Notes: a model not told the origin generated them from the letters alone. Shown: positions 1-6,622, numbered from the stretch's first letter. The stretch is DNA of 7,337 bases from Phycisphaerales bacterium UBA3158 (GCA_002364555.1 DEYM01000149.1:1-7337), one strand, 5' to 3'. Made by a program: numbers and translations.

Positions 1-29
1 CCTCTTGCCACAGAACGGGGTATGTCGCC

Positions 30-1184
30 TCAACGATCCTCGATCGGGACATAGGCCGCGGCATGTGGCCCGGTGTAGTTGCATCGAGGTCGAATCAGAC
101 GGTTGTCCTGATGTCGCTCCATCGCATGAGCTGCCCAACCAGCGTTTCGAGCCAATGCGAAGACCGGGGTGAAGAGGTCGATGGCCAATCCCATGGAGAA
201 GTACGAGGAGGCGGAGAAGAAATCGACATTCGGATGAATGCCCTTCGACCCCACCGCGGCCTCCATGATTCCCTCGATGGTGCTGCTCATGACGAAGAGA
301 TCGTGATTGCCAGTCTCCTCGGCGATCGTCTTGGCGAACGTCTTGAGGTACTTGGCTCGAGGATCGTAGGCCTTGTAGACGCGATGGCCGAATCCAGGGA
401 TCTTTTCCTTGCGTTCGAGGCGACCGTTGATGAAGCCCTCGACCTTCTCGAGATCGCCGATTTCCTCGAGCATGTGCATGACGCGTTCGTTGGCACCACC
501 ATGAAGTGGTCCACGAAGCGTTCCGATTGCTGCCGTGACGGCGGAGTACATGTCGCTCTGGGTTCCGATGGCGACCATCGCCGCGAATGTCGAGGCATTG
601 ATGCCATGGTCCGCATGGAGAATCAGGCAGACGTCCAGGGCCCTTGCCGTCTGCTCACCGGGCATCTCGCCATTGAGCATCAGCAGGAAGTTGGTGGCGA
701 TGTTCAGATTGGAATCCGGATCCACCAATGGAAGATCACGACGATGCCGATCGAAACCGGCGATGATCGCAGGCGTCTTGGCCAGGATGCGAAGGGCCTT
801 GCGTTCTTCCGCCTCGATGGACTGATCGTTGCATTCCTGATCCTCATCGCCCAGCGCGGAGACCAACGTACGGAGGACGTGCATGGGCGATGCCGTCTTG
901 GGCGTCACCTTGATCATGTCCTTCAAGTGATCTGACAGCTGGTAGTGGGCTCGGATCTCCGACTCGAAGGACTGAAGCTCAGCCGATGTGGGGAGACGAT
1001 CGAACCAGAGCAGATAGCAGCATTCCTCGAATGTGGAATGACGTGCAAGCTCGTCGATGTCGATCCCTACGTACTCGAGAACACCCTGAACGCCATCGAT
1101 GAATGACTTGGATGAATCTCCGATGACGACACGGTCGAGTCCCTTGTCGGTCATCATCTCCGGAGTGGTGGTCACGTCGGCCAT
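30..1184 (-). CDS. gltA: Citrate synthase (short bacterial type)
   Basis: Condenses acetyl-CoA with oxaloacetate to citrate, the entry step of the TCA cycle, in the cytoplasm. The 384-residue protein carries the family's catalytic elements. These are His228 in GPLHGGANE, His267 in the signature GFGHRVYKAYDPRAK (residues 264-278), and Asp321 in NVDFFSAS. The substrate-binding LHADHGINASTF segment lies at 189-200 and an arginine-rich NRLIRPR at 361-367. The length matches the short citrate/2-methylcitrate synthase type rather than the roughly 427-residue E. coli GltA. The start is supported by a GGAAGG ribosome binding site 8 bases upstream. The gene is transcribed away from the rhomboid gene, and no operon partner is visible. 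A 2-methylcitrate synthase is the main alternative, because sequence alone separates the two poorly, but no prp genes are nearby. The family call is near certain; the substrate call is good. Confidence 0.96.
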   Translation of the reverse strand: MADVTTTPEMMTDKGLDRVVIGDSSKSFIDGVQGVLEYVGIDIDELARHSTFEECCYLLWFDRLPTSAELQSFESEIRAHYQLSDHLKDMIKVTPKTASPMHVLRTLVSALGDEDQECNDQSIEAEERKALRILAKTPAIIAGFDRHRRDLPLVDPDSNLNIATNFLLMLNGEMPGEQTARALDVCLILHADHGINASTFAAMVAIGTQSDMYSAVTAAIGTLRGPLHGGANERVMHMLEEIGDLEKVEGFINGRLERKEKIPGFGHRVYKAYDPRAKYLKTFAKTIAEETGNHDLFVMSSTIEGIMEAAVGSKGIHPNVDFFSASSYFSMGLAIDLFTPVFALARNAGWAAHAMERHQDNRLIRPRCNYTGPHAAAYVPIEDR

Positions 1185-1192
1185 GAGAATTG

Positions 1193-1198
1193 CCTTCC
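1193..1198 (-). promoter_or_regulatory. Ribosome binding site of gltA
   Basis: Read on the minus strand this is GGAAGG, separated by 8 bases from the ATG at 1184. It fixes the citrate synthase start and shows that this organism uses Shine-Dalgarno-led initiation for at least some genes. Confidence 0.7.
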
Positions 1199-1202
1199 CT
1201 CG

Positions 1203-1235
1203 TTAAAAAACTGGCATATTCAAGTTGTAAATGCC
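1203..1235. promoter_or_regulatory. AT-rich promoter/operator region upstream of gltA with a 23-bp dyad
   Basis: This patch is markedly AT-rich compared with its surroundings and sits about 20-50 bases upstream of the gltA start, where a promoter is expected. It contains an odd-centred imperfect inverted repeat at 1213-1235, centred on G1224. Its outer arms are GGCAT and ATGCC, its inner core is CAAGTTG, and 9 of 11 arm positions are complementary. Minus-strand TTTACA (1226-1231) and TTTTAA (1203-1208) stand 17 bases apart like -35 and -10 boxes. However, transcription starting from them would begin inside the ribosome binding site, so a -10 within 1216-1221 (GAATAT on the minus strand) is as likely. 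The exact promoter is unresolved. The dyad is observed; its operator role is inferred. Confidence 0.45.
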
Positions 1236-1360
1236 TCGGGGGAAACCCACCTCCGCCGCGGGGCAATCAAGCCTTCCATCATAGACGCAGCCGTCTCGTT
1301 ATGCAATCGAATCACGCCCCCCGGAGGACCTCATCGGGGCCCGCAACCTACACTCTGGAC

Positions 1361-2542
1361 ATGTTGATCCCAATTGGAACCGATCGGACCCGTAAACGTC
1401 GCCCTAGAGCGACCGGGACCATCATCGTCCTCAACATGCTCATCTACCTGGTTGCACTGGTTCTGGAGGCCACGGGCGCTTCGAGTCTCGAAGTGTTCAT
1501 GGACAAGCTCTCACTCAGCAATCAGGGATTGAGAGAGGGACATCTCTGGGAACTGATCACCTACCAGTTCGCACACAGCCCCGATGACATCTTCCATCTG
1601 GGCTTCAACATGCTCTTCCTCTGGATCTTCGGTGCCGCACTCGAAGATCGCCTGGGTCACGTCAATTTCACCCTGTTTCTCCTGATGGGTGGCGCCGTGG
1701 CCGGAATAGGACACACCATCGATTCCTACTCGCCGGTCATCGGCGCAAGTGGTGCCGTCTGCGCTGCCACCGGAGGCTTCCTGATCCTGTTCCCGCTCGC
1801 GAAAGTCCGGATCATCTTCTTCTTCTTCCTCATCGGGATCTACATGATCCCAGCGCTCTGGATTGTCGCATTCCAGATCTTCATCGACCTCTTCGGATGG
1901 CTCAATCCCGGAGAACCAGTCGCCTACAGTGCCCACCTTGCCGGCTACCTGTACGGATTCCTGTTCATCACGGTCCTGCTGCTGGTCAGAATCATCAAGT
2001 CGGATCAGCATGATCTGCTCTACCTGATGAAGCAGAGGAAACGACGTGCTGACTATCGACGGGTCGTGAATGAGTCCCGATCGGCGGTCTACGAGCAGTC
2101 TGATGGCGCACCTTCGCTTCCCGTATTTGCCGACACGGAACGCTCTCCCGAGGAAGCTCGCCAGAGAAGCGAGGTCATGAGGCTGATCAGATCAGGCGAG
2201 CTGAAGGACGCGCAGGAACAGTTCAGACTGATGCAGACCAGTCATCCCGAGGCCGTTCTTCCAGAAGCCATGCAGCTTGAGATCGCCAACCGCATCCAGT
2301 CAGATGGCGATCGAAGAACAGCCGCGATCGCCTATGAACGCTTCCTTGATCGCTATCCCGATTCCCGACAAGCACCGGAAGTCAGGCTGCTGCTCTCGAT
2401 GCTCATGATTCGATTCCTCAACAGATCGGAGGATGCGGTGACACTTCTGGAGAAGACACGCCTCGAGCTGACATCACAATCGCATCAAGCGCTCGCGACA
2501 AAGCTTCTCGAGGAAGCCAGGACCCGGGAGTCCCCGACATGA
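1361..2542 (+). CDS. Rhomboid-family intramembrane serine protease with C-terminal TPR-like tail
   Basis: Predicted inner-membrane protease of 393 residues that cleaves transmembrane substrates within the bilayer. Residues 1-212 hold about six hydrophobic segments (near 19-38, 78-96, 101-117, 124-146, 149-174 and 188-212). The rhomboid landmarks are present: H79 and N83 in HLGFNMLFLWIFG, nucleophile Ser130 in GASG, and general base His192 in SAHLAGYLYGF. This fits an active enzyme rather than an inactive iRhom. After a basic linker (KQRKRR, 224-229), residues 265-385 are soluble, charged and helical, with a TPR-like repeat (AAIAYERFLDRYPDS, 321-335). The ATG at 1361 is preferred because MLIPIGTD is a typical rhomboid beginning and upstream in-frame sequence looks non-coding. 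No Shine-Dalgarno is visible, and a TACACT box at 1349-1354 could give a leaderless transcript. The alternative start at 1301 adds 20 residues. The gene overlaps trpF by 4 bases, suggesting translational coupling. The substrate is unknown. Confidence 0.92.
   Translation: MLIPIGTDRTRKRRPRATGTIIVLNMLIYLVALVLEATGASSLEVFMDKLSLSNQGLREGHLWELITYQFAHSPDDIFHLGFNMLFLWIFGAALEDRLGHVNFTLFLLMGGAVAGIGHTIDSYSPVIGASGAVCAATGGFLILFPLAKVRIIFFFFLIGIYMIPALWIVAFQIFIDLFGWLNPGEPVAYSAHLAGYLYGFLFITVLLLVRIIKSDQHDLLYLMKQRKRRADYRRVVNESRSAVYEQSDGAPSLPVFADTERSPEEARQRSEVMRLIRSGELKDAQEQFRLMQTSHPEAVLPEAMQLEIANRIQSDGDRRTAAIAYERFLDRYPDSRQAPEVRLLLSMLMIRFLNRSEDAVTLLEKTRLELTSQSHQALATKLLEEARTRESPT
2526..2530 (+). promoter_or_regulatory. 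Ribosome binding site of trpF inside the rhomboid gene
   Basis: GGGAG lies 8 bases before the trpF ATG at 2539, within the last codons of the rhomboid gene. It supports choosing the first of the two consecutive ATG codons (2539 rather than 2542) and co-translation of the pair. Confidence 0.5.
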
Positions 2543-3177
2543 TGTGTGACCAATGGCCCGGCCAACCGGGTCGAACCCAGATCAAGATCTGTGGTGTCCG
2601 TGATCCCGAGATGGCCAACATCGCCATCGATGCGGGCGCCAACGCCATCGGCATGGTCAGCCATCCAGCGTCTCCCAGGCACATCGACCAGGACACGATC
2701 GATCGAATCAGAAAGATCGTCCCTTCCGACATACCGGCCATCGAAGTTCTGGTGAACCCACCCGAGCAGACGCTCAGACGTTCCAGTGGATGGATACAGC
2801 TTCATGGGGACGAATCGGAGAAGACGGCCTCCATCGCGACGGGCCCCGTGATTCGCGGCTTCTCGTTCTCGCCCGAGGCGGTCAGGAGATGGAATGACTG
2901 CGATGATGTCTCCATCCTTCTGATCGACGGACCCGGCAAGGGCGCCGGCGAGACCTTCGATCATGGGCAGCTACTTGCCTTGAAGGACACGATGGACAAG
3001 CCGATGCTCATCGCCGGCGGACTCACACCCGAGAACGTCGGTGATGTCATACGCCTGCTCAGGCCCTGGGGCGTCGATGTCAGCAGTGGCGTCGAGTCGT
3101 CCAGAGGAACGAAGGATCCGGATCTGATCCGAGCTTTCTGCGATGCCGTTCGGACCGCGGATGGTCGATCAGACTGA
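2539..3177 (+). CDS. trpF: Phosphoribosylanthranilate isomerase
   Basis: Catalyses the Amadori rearrangement of N-(5'-phosphoribosyl)anthranilate to the carboxyphenylamino-deoxyribulose phosphate, the third step of tryptophan synthesis, in the cytoplasm. The 212-residue (beta/alpha)8 barrel shows the family landmarks in order. These are KICGVRD (16-22) with catalytic Cys18, SPR (45-47), QLHGDE (87-92), catalytic Asp130 in LLIDG, phosphate-binding IAGGLTPENV (158-167), and VDVSSGVE (179-186) followed by G190 and KD (192-193). The length is normal. Its ATG overlaps the rhomboid stop as ATGA, so the two are probably one transcript. No other trp genes are in the window, so trpF is detached from a classical trp operon here. 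Its last 9 bases overlap the convergent moaC gene, and no terminator lies between them. Confidence 0.95.
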   Translation: MMCDQWPGQPGRTQIKICGVRDPEMANIAIDAGANAIGMVSHPASPRHIDQDTIDRIRKIVPSDIPAIEVLVNPPEQTLRRSSGWIQLHGDESEKTASIATGPVIRGFSFSPEAVRRWNDCDDVSILLIDGPGKGAGETFDHGQLLALKDTMDKPMLIAGGLTPENVGDVIRLLRPWGVDVSSGVESSRGTKDPDLIRAFCDAVRTADGRSD

Positions 3178-3630
3178 CGTCTTCTTCTTGGAGACCAGCT
3201 GGATACCCTCGATCTTCAGTGATGTATCCACGGCCTTGGTCATGTCGTAGAGCGTCAGGGCCGCGACGGAGACAGCCGTCAAGGCCTCCATCTCGACACC
3301 CGTGCGGGCCACCACCGTGACCGACGATCTGATGCGGACCTGATCAGGAGCCATCCGCTCGAATTCGACAACAACCTGATCCAATGGCAGACCATGACAG
3401 AGTGGAATGAGTCGATCACAGTCCTTCGCCGCCTGAATACCCGCAATACGGGCCGTCGCCAGGGCATCACCCTTGGGCATCTGCCCGTCCATGAGCTGAT
3501 CAAGAGTCGAGGAGGCCGCGACAAAGAAACCTTCTGCCACGGCTACACGATGGACGATTGGCTTCGAGGAGGTATCGACCATCGAAACTCGCCCATTCTC
3601 ATCGACATGACTCAGTGAAGGATTGCTCAT
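3169..3630 (-). CDS. moaC: Cyclic pyranopterin monophosphate synthase (molybdenum cofactor biosynthesis protein C)
   Basis: Converts the MoaA product 3',8-cyclo-7,8-dihydro-GTP into cyclic pyranopterin monophosphate, the first stable intermediate of molybdenum cofactor synthesis. The 153-residue protein opens with SHVDENGRVSMVD (7-19). It keeps the active-site set known for MoaC: Lys53 in KGDALATARIAGIQAAK, His79 in LIPLCHG, Glu113 and Glu115 in TGVEMEALTAVSVAALTLYDM, Asp129 and Lys132. Two deviations are visible. The usual LCHP is LCHG here, and the C-terminus ends KKKTSV where many family members continue with a GGKSG-type loop. The ribosome binding site AGGAG (minus strand, 3639-3643) is 8 bases from the start, inside the upstream amidohydrolase gene, whose stop overlaps this ATG. 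The two are therefore probably co-transcribed. The 3' end overlaps trpF by 9 bases. Confidence 0.95.
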   Translation of the reverse strand: MSNPSLSHVDENGRVSMVDTSSKPIVHRVAVAEGFFVAASSTLDQLMDGQMPKGDALATARIAGIQAAKDCDRLIPLCHGLPLDQVVVEFERMAPDQVRIRSSVTVVARTGVEMEALTAVSVAALTLYDMTKAVDTSLKIEGIQLVSKKKTSV

Positions 3631-5201
3631 GATGACTGCTCCTGTGAAGGCAGACTACCGTATGCCAGCTTTCCATCCACGATGGTCGCCATGATCGATG
3701 GCCGTTGAACGTCCCAGTCCACCGTGAACGGATCACGATCCCAGACGACGAAATCCGCTCGTCGACCCGCTTCCAGCACCCCCACATGGTCAAGACCCGA
3801 CATTTCAGCCGCACGCACCGTGTAGCTTCTGAGTGCCTCTTCTACACCGATGGCCTGCTCCTGATGAAATGGTTTTCCATCCACATCGCGGCCGGTGATG
3901 GCCGCCTGCATTCCAGCGATGGGGTCCACGCTGACGACCGGCCAATCGGAGCCGAACGCCATTCGTACACCAAGCCGATTCACCGCCGCCATGGGAAGCA
4001 GTGATCCCGAACGCTCGGGGCCAAGCGCCATCTCGGCGAACACGGCATCATCCGCTCGATGAAGAGGCTGAATGGACAGTCGAAGGCTGGACCTGTTCGA
4101 CAACGCCTCGATGATCTCCGGTGTCATCACCTCGGCATGCTCGATGGTTGCCCGGCAATCGTCGGACAGGTCGCCGACGGCATCGATGGCCGCCTTGACG
4201 GCGGCATCTCCGATGGCGTGCATCACCGGCGAGAGACCTCTCGCCACGACCTCATCGACCCAGTCGTCCAGACGACCCTCCAGCAGATGTTCCGTGTAGC
4301 TGCCCAGATTCTCGGAGTCGTCCGCATAGGGAGCACTCAGGCGAGCCGTCCTGGATCCGAGCGTTCCATCGAGAAACGATTTGCAACCGGTGATTCGAAA
4401 CCAGTCGTTGTGGGGCATCTGCCCGATCCAATCCAGTTCGAGTGGAAGCGTTCGGTCCAGTACCACTGCAGACATTCGTATTCTCGGCGAGTCACAATGG
4501 TGATCGAGGTAGAGATCCAGCAGATCCCGCTTGTACTCCATCGTCCTGACGGCAGTGAGACCCAGTGAAAGACAGTGGTCGGCAGCCACCTCGATGGCCT
4601 TGCCTCGAAGATGCTGAGGAAGCTTGGGAATCTTCGGATTCAGGTACTGCCAGGCAGCCGCCTCCTGAAGGATCCCGGTCGGCCGCCCCTGGGCGTCACG
4701 GACAACACGGCCTCCTTCTGCCAGAAGCGTTTCGTCATCGGGCAGTTCGAGCTGATCCATCACCACGGTGTTGATCAAGGCGGAATGCAGATCCATACGC
4801 CAGCAGACGACGGGACGGTCGCCACAACCGGATAGCCATGAAGCATCCGGAGCCTCGGGAGGATCCCAACGATTTTCAGACCAACCAGTCGCTATCAGCC
4901 AACGATCGGGCGCCAACGACTCATGCTCGCGAAGCACGCGATTCCTGAATTCCTCCGGACTCGACGCATCACTCAGATCCAGTGTCTGGAGGGATTCCCC
5001 ACCAGCCAGAAAATGCAGGTGGGCATCGATCAGCCCAGGCGTCACGAAAGCGCCTTGGAGATCCGCATCGACAGGCATTTGAGTGGAACCATCCATGCCG
5101 ACGATCACACCATCCCTGATGTGCATGCCCGCCGCCCATGGGCTGGAGGCCCGCCCTGTCCAGATCTTCGCGTTTGCCACAACCCAGTCACTGTTCTTCA
5201 T
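3627..5201 (-). CDS. YtcJ-like metal-dependent amidohydrolase (Amidohydro_3 type)
   Basis: A 524-residue hydrolase of the amidohydrolase superfamily, probably cytoplasmic since no signal peptide is seen. Residues 1-60 form the beta-sandwich start. TPGLIDAHLHF (54-64) supplies the metal-binding His61 and His63. CKSFLDGTLGSRTA (273-286), typical of the YtcJ group, includes Lys274. Further likely metal or catalytic residues are His328 in MHAIGDAA, His355 in IEHAEV and Asp419 in FGSDWPV. The C-terminal GVLEAGRRADFVVWDRDP (474-491) is the standard return to the sandwich domain. The family contains imidases, exoenzyme-type amidases and many uncharacterised members, so the substrate cannot be named. 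An in-frame ATG at 5210 would add three residues, but a GAAGGG site 9 bases before 5201 favours the later start. Its stop overlaps the moaC start by 4 bases. Confidence 0.92.
   Translation of the reverse strand: MKNSDWVVANAKIWTGRASSPWAAGMHIRDGVIVGMDGSTQMPVDADLQGAFVTPGLIDAHLHFLAGGESLQTLDLSDASSPEEFRNRVLREHESLAPDRWLIATGWSENRWDPPEAPDASWLSGCGDRPVVCWRMDLHSALINTVVMDQLELPDDETLLAEGGRVVRDAQGRPTGILQEAAAWQYLNPKIPKLPQHLRGKAIEVAADHCLSLGLTAVRTMEYKRDLLDLYLDHHCDSPRIRMSAVVLDRTLPLELDWIGQMPHNDWFRITGCKSFLDGTLGSRTARLSAPYADDSENLGSYTEHLLEGRLDDWVDEVVARGLSPVMHAIGDAAVKAAIDAVGDLSDDCRATIEHAEVMTPEIIEALSNRSSLRLSIQPLHRADDAVFAEMALGPERSGSLLPMAAVNRLGVRMAFGSDWPVVSVDPIAGMQAAITGRDVDGKPFHQEQAIGVEEALRSYTVRAAEMSGLDHVGVLEAGRRADFVVWDRDPFTVDWDVQRPSIMATIVDGKLAYGSLPSQEQSS
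3639..3643 (-). promoter_or_regulatory. Ribosome binding site of moaC inside the amidohydrolase gene
   Basis: On the minus strand this reads AGGAG, 8 bases before the moaC ATG at 3630. It lies in the last codons of the amidohydrolase gene, consistent with coupled translation through the overlapping ATGA junction at 3627-3630. Confidence 0.65.
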
Positions 5202-5210
5202 CGCCAGCAT

Positions 5211-5216
5211 CCCTTC
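5211..5216 (-). promoter_or_regulatory. Ribosome binding site deciding the amidohydrolase start
   Basis: The minus strand reads GAAGGG here. It touches the ATG at 5210 directly, which is too close to serve it, but lies 9 bases before the in-frame ATG at 5201. This makes 5201 the better translation start. Confidence 0.55.
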
Positions 5217-5281
5217 AACCGCCTATGCTATGGACTGTTCAGCAGGAATTCCTCACACCCTCTCTTCCGGGTCTGAAAGCC
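5217..5281. promoter_or_regulatory. Divergent promoter region between the amidohydrolase and lipoprotein genes
   Basis: This short gap must carry promoters for both divergent genes. A plus-strand TATGCT (5223-5228) is a four-of-six match to a -10 box. The same bases read on the minus strand give AGCATA, with an overlapping TAGCAT-like -10 candidate. No convincing -35 is present for either direction. A perfect 10-bp palindrome AGGAATTCCT lies at 5244-5253, between the putative -10 and the lipoprotein ATG, and could be an operator. The palindrome is observed; the function is inferred with low confidence. Confidence 0.3.
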
Positions 5282-5986
5282 ATGATTATTTTCACAAGAC
5301 TGATCCTGTCCTCCTTCCTTGTCGCTGGCATCATGACCGCCTGCGATGAAGCGCCCAGCATTCCCCAGGCCGACCCTGATCAGGAAACCACATCGCTTCC
5401 AGGACAGCCAACCAGACCCACGCTGCCAACTCCAGGACAAAATCGAATCCAGACCTCCAAGTCGTCCGCAGCCAAGGCCGCCGACGACTCACCCGCACCG
5501 CCAGCTGATCCGGCACGTGCCGAGTTCGCCGGGCTCAGAGGTCCCATTCCGAGCACCTGGAAGTGGGAACCGCCCAGACATCATTTCAGAGCGGCTCAGT
5601 GGGTCGTACCCGGGCGCGACGGATCGGAACCAGCCGAACTGGTCGTCACGACCTTTCCGGAAGCAAGCGGCAACACCATCCAGAACAACATCGAACGTTG
5701 GAAACAACAGTTCAGATCCACCCAGGGCGGCCCACCCCAACCGGTCGTCGAGTCGAAGATCGTCAACGGACTGCCAATCACCCTTGTTGATCTGGAAGGC
5801 GAATACCTCGGCATGGGCGGTGGATTCCACAAGACCAACTACCGCATGATCGTGAGCATCGTCGAGGCGGCTGATCGATCGATCTTCATCAAGCTGCTTG
5901 GACCGACTGCGACGGTCTCGGCCAATCGCAGCGGATACACGACACTCATCGACAATCTGAATGTCATGGCCGCCAAGGGCAACTGA
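5282..5986 (+). CDS. Predicted lipoprotein of unknown function
   Basis: A 234-residue protein I cannot assign to a named family. The ATG at 5282 gives a short basic/hydrophobic signal (IIFTRLILSSFLVAGIM) ending at MTA-Cys21, a relaxed lipobox, so the mature protein is probably lipid-anchored at the membrane. Residues 22-80 are a low-complexity linker rich in Pro, Ala, Ser, Thr and Gln, typical of a tether. Residues 85-234 form a compact domain. Its features are GPIPSTWKWEPP (87-98), a beta strand AELVVTTFP (118-126), NNIERWKQQF (135-144), a strand pair around VNGLPITLVDLEGEY (161-175) and a glycine run GMGGG (177-181). I recall similar small lipoproteins in planctomycete genomes, but no function is known to me. 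The in-frame region upstream to 5138 reads as antisense of the amidohydrolase and is excluded. Only a weak ribosome binding site (GAAAG) precedes the start. Confidence 0.8.
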   Translation: MIIFTRLILSSFLVAGIMTACDEAPSIPQADPDQETTSLPGQPTRPTLPTPGQNRIQTSKSSAAKAADDSPAPPADPARAEFAGLRGPIPSTWKWEPPRHHFRAAQWVVPGRDGSEPAELVVTTFPEASGNTIQNNIERWKQQFRSTQGGPPQPVVESKIVNGLPITLVDLEGEYLGMGGGFHKTNYRMIVSIVEAADRSIFIKLLGPTATVSANRSGYTTLIDNLNVMAAKGN

Positions 5987-6622
5987 TCACCAGCCGCTGC
6001 GTTCCTCGAGCCATGGATTACCCTCGTTGTGGTACCCGTTGAGTTCCCAGAAACCCGGACGGTCCTCCGCTGCCAGTTCGATTCGACGAATCCACTTGGC
6101 ACCTTTCCACGAATACCGCTGCGGAACGATCGTTCGAACCGGCCCACCATGATCCGGCGTCAGAGGACTTCCATCATGTGACCACGCCAGCAGGCAATCC
6201 TCGCTCGTGAAGGCATGCAGAGGAAGATTGGTCGTCCACTTGCCATCGGGATCCGAATCGGCATGCTGAATCACGTACTTGGCCTCGGAGGAGGGCTCGA
6301 CGAGATCAATGATCGCTCTTGTCGAAACACCGATGAAGCGGTTGTCCAAACGGGACCACCTGGTCACGCAATGGATGTCGCACGCGACCTCCACCTGCGG
6401 CAGCTGCATGAATGAGTCCCAATCGAGAACCAGCGGGTTCTTGCAGAGTCCGTCGATGACCAGCTTCCAGGATCGCTTTTGCAGGTCCGGAACCTCCCCG
6501 AAGTGGAGCACGGGCCATTTCGATGTCAATGACTGGCCCGGCGGCGTGCGAGCGGCCTGGTCACCATCTCCTCGAAGCGTATCGGGGCTCACGATCAGCG
6601 GCCTGATGCAGGACTGACTCAT
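5987..6622 (-). CDS. Sulfite-oxidase-fold molybdopterin-dependent oxidoreductase (small bacterial/archaeal type)
   Basis: A 211-residue enzyme consisting almost entirely of one oxidoreductase molybdopterin-binding domain. Cys85 in DIHCVTRWSRLD (82-93) is the expected molybdenum ligand. Pterin-binding elements include GGPVRTIVPQRYSWKGAKW (159-177), and the family's C-terminal signature RPGFWELNGYHNEGNPWLEER (188-208) is present. It has no Tat or Sec signal and no dimerisation domain, unlike sulfite dehydrogenases and MsrP, so it is probably cytoplasmic. The substrate is unknown for this subgroup. The ATG at 6622 comes 2 bases after the stop of the upstream 134-aa gene, indicating translational coupling. 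The in-frame extension to 7069 is rejected because it runs antiparallel-free through that gene in another frame and lacks domain similarity. The presence of moaC nearby fits its need for molybdenum cofactor. Its stop codon abuts that of the lipoprotein gene. Confidence 0.9.
   Translation of the reverse strand: MSQSCIRPLIVSPDTLRGDGDQAARTPPGQSLTSKWPVLHFGEVPDLQKRSWKLVIDGLCKNPLVLDWDSFMQLPQVEVACDIHCVTRWSRLDNRFIGVSTRAIIDLVEPSSEAKYVIQHADSDPDGKWTTNLPLHAFTSEDCLLAWSHDGSPLTPDHGGPVRTIVPQRYSWKGAKWIRRIELAAEDRPGFWELNGYHNEGNPWLEERSGW

Noticed and set aside
63..935. Long open frame on the plus strand opposite gltA
   Set aside because: It is antisense to a strongly conserved citrate synthase, has no recognisable domain, and its composition (rich in Arg, His, Asp and Gly) is what the reverse of the coding frame would give.
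1316..1340. GCCCC/GGGGC inverted repeat upstream of the rhomboid start as a terminator or riboswitch
   Set aside because: The stem is only 5 bp with a 15-base loop and no T-run; such pairs are common in GC-rich DNA.
1511..2011. Very acidic open frame on the minus strand opposite the rhomboid gene
   Set aside because: The Glu/Asp runs are simply the reverse reading of the rhomboid's Phe/Leu/Ile codons in membrane helices; there is no ribosome binding site or domain.
4059..4568. Plus-strand open frame inside the amidohydrolase gene
   Set aside because: It is antisense to conserved metal-binding motifs of the hydrolase and shows no domain or start signal.
5138..5281. N-terminal extension of the lipoprotein frame
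   Set aside because: It runs through the start of the divergent amidohydrolase gene and would bury the lipoprotein signal peptide internally.
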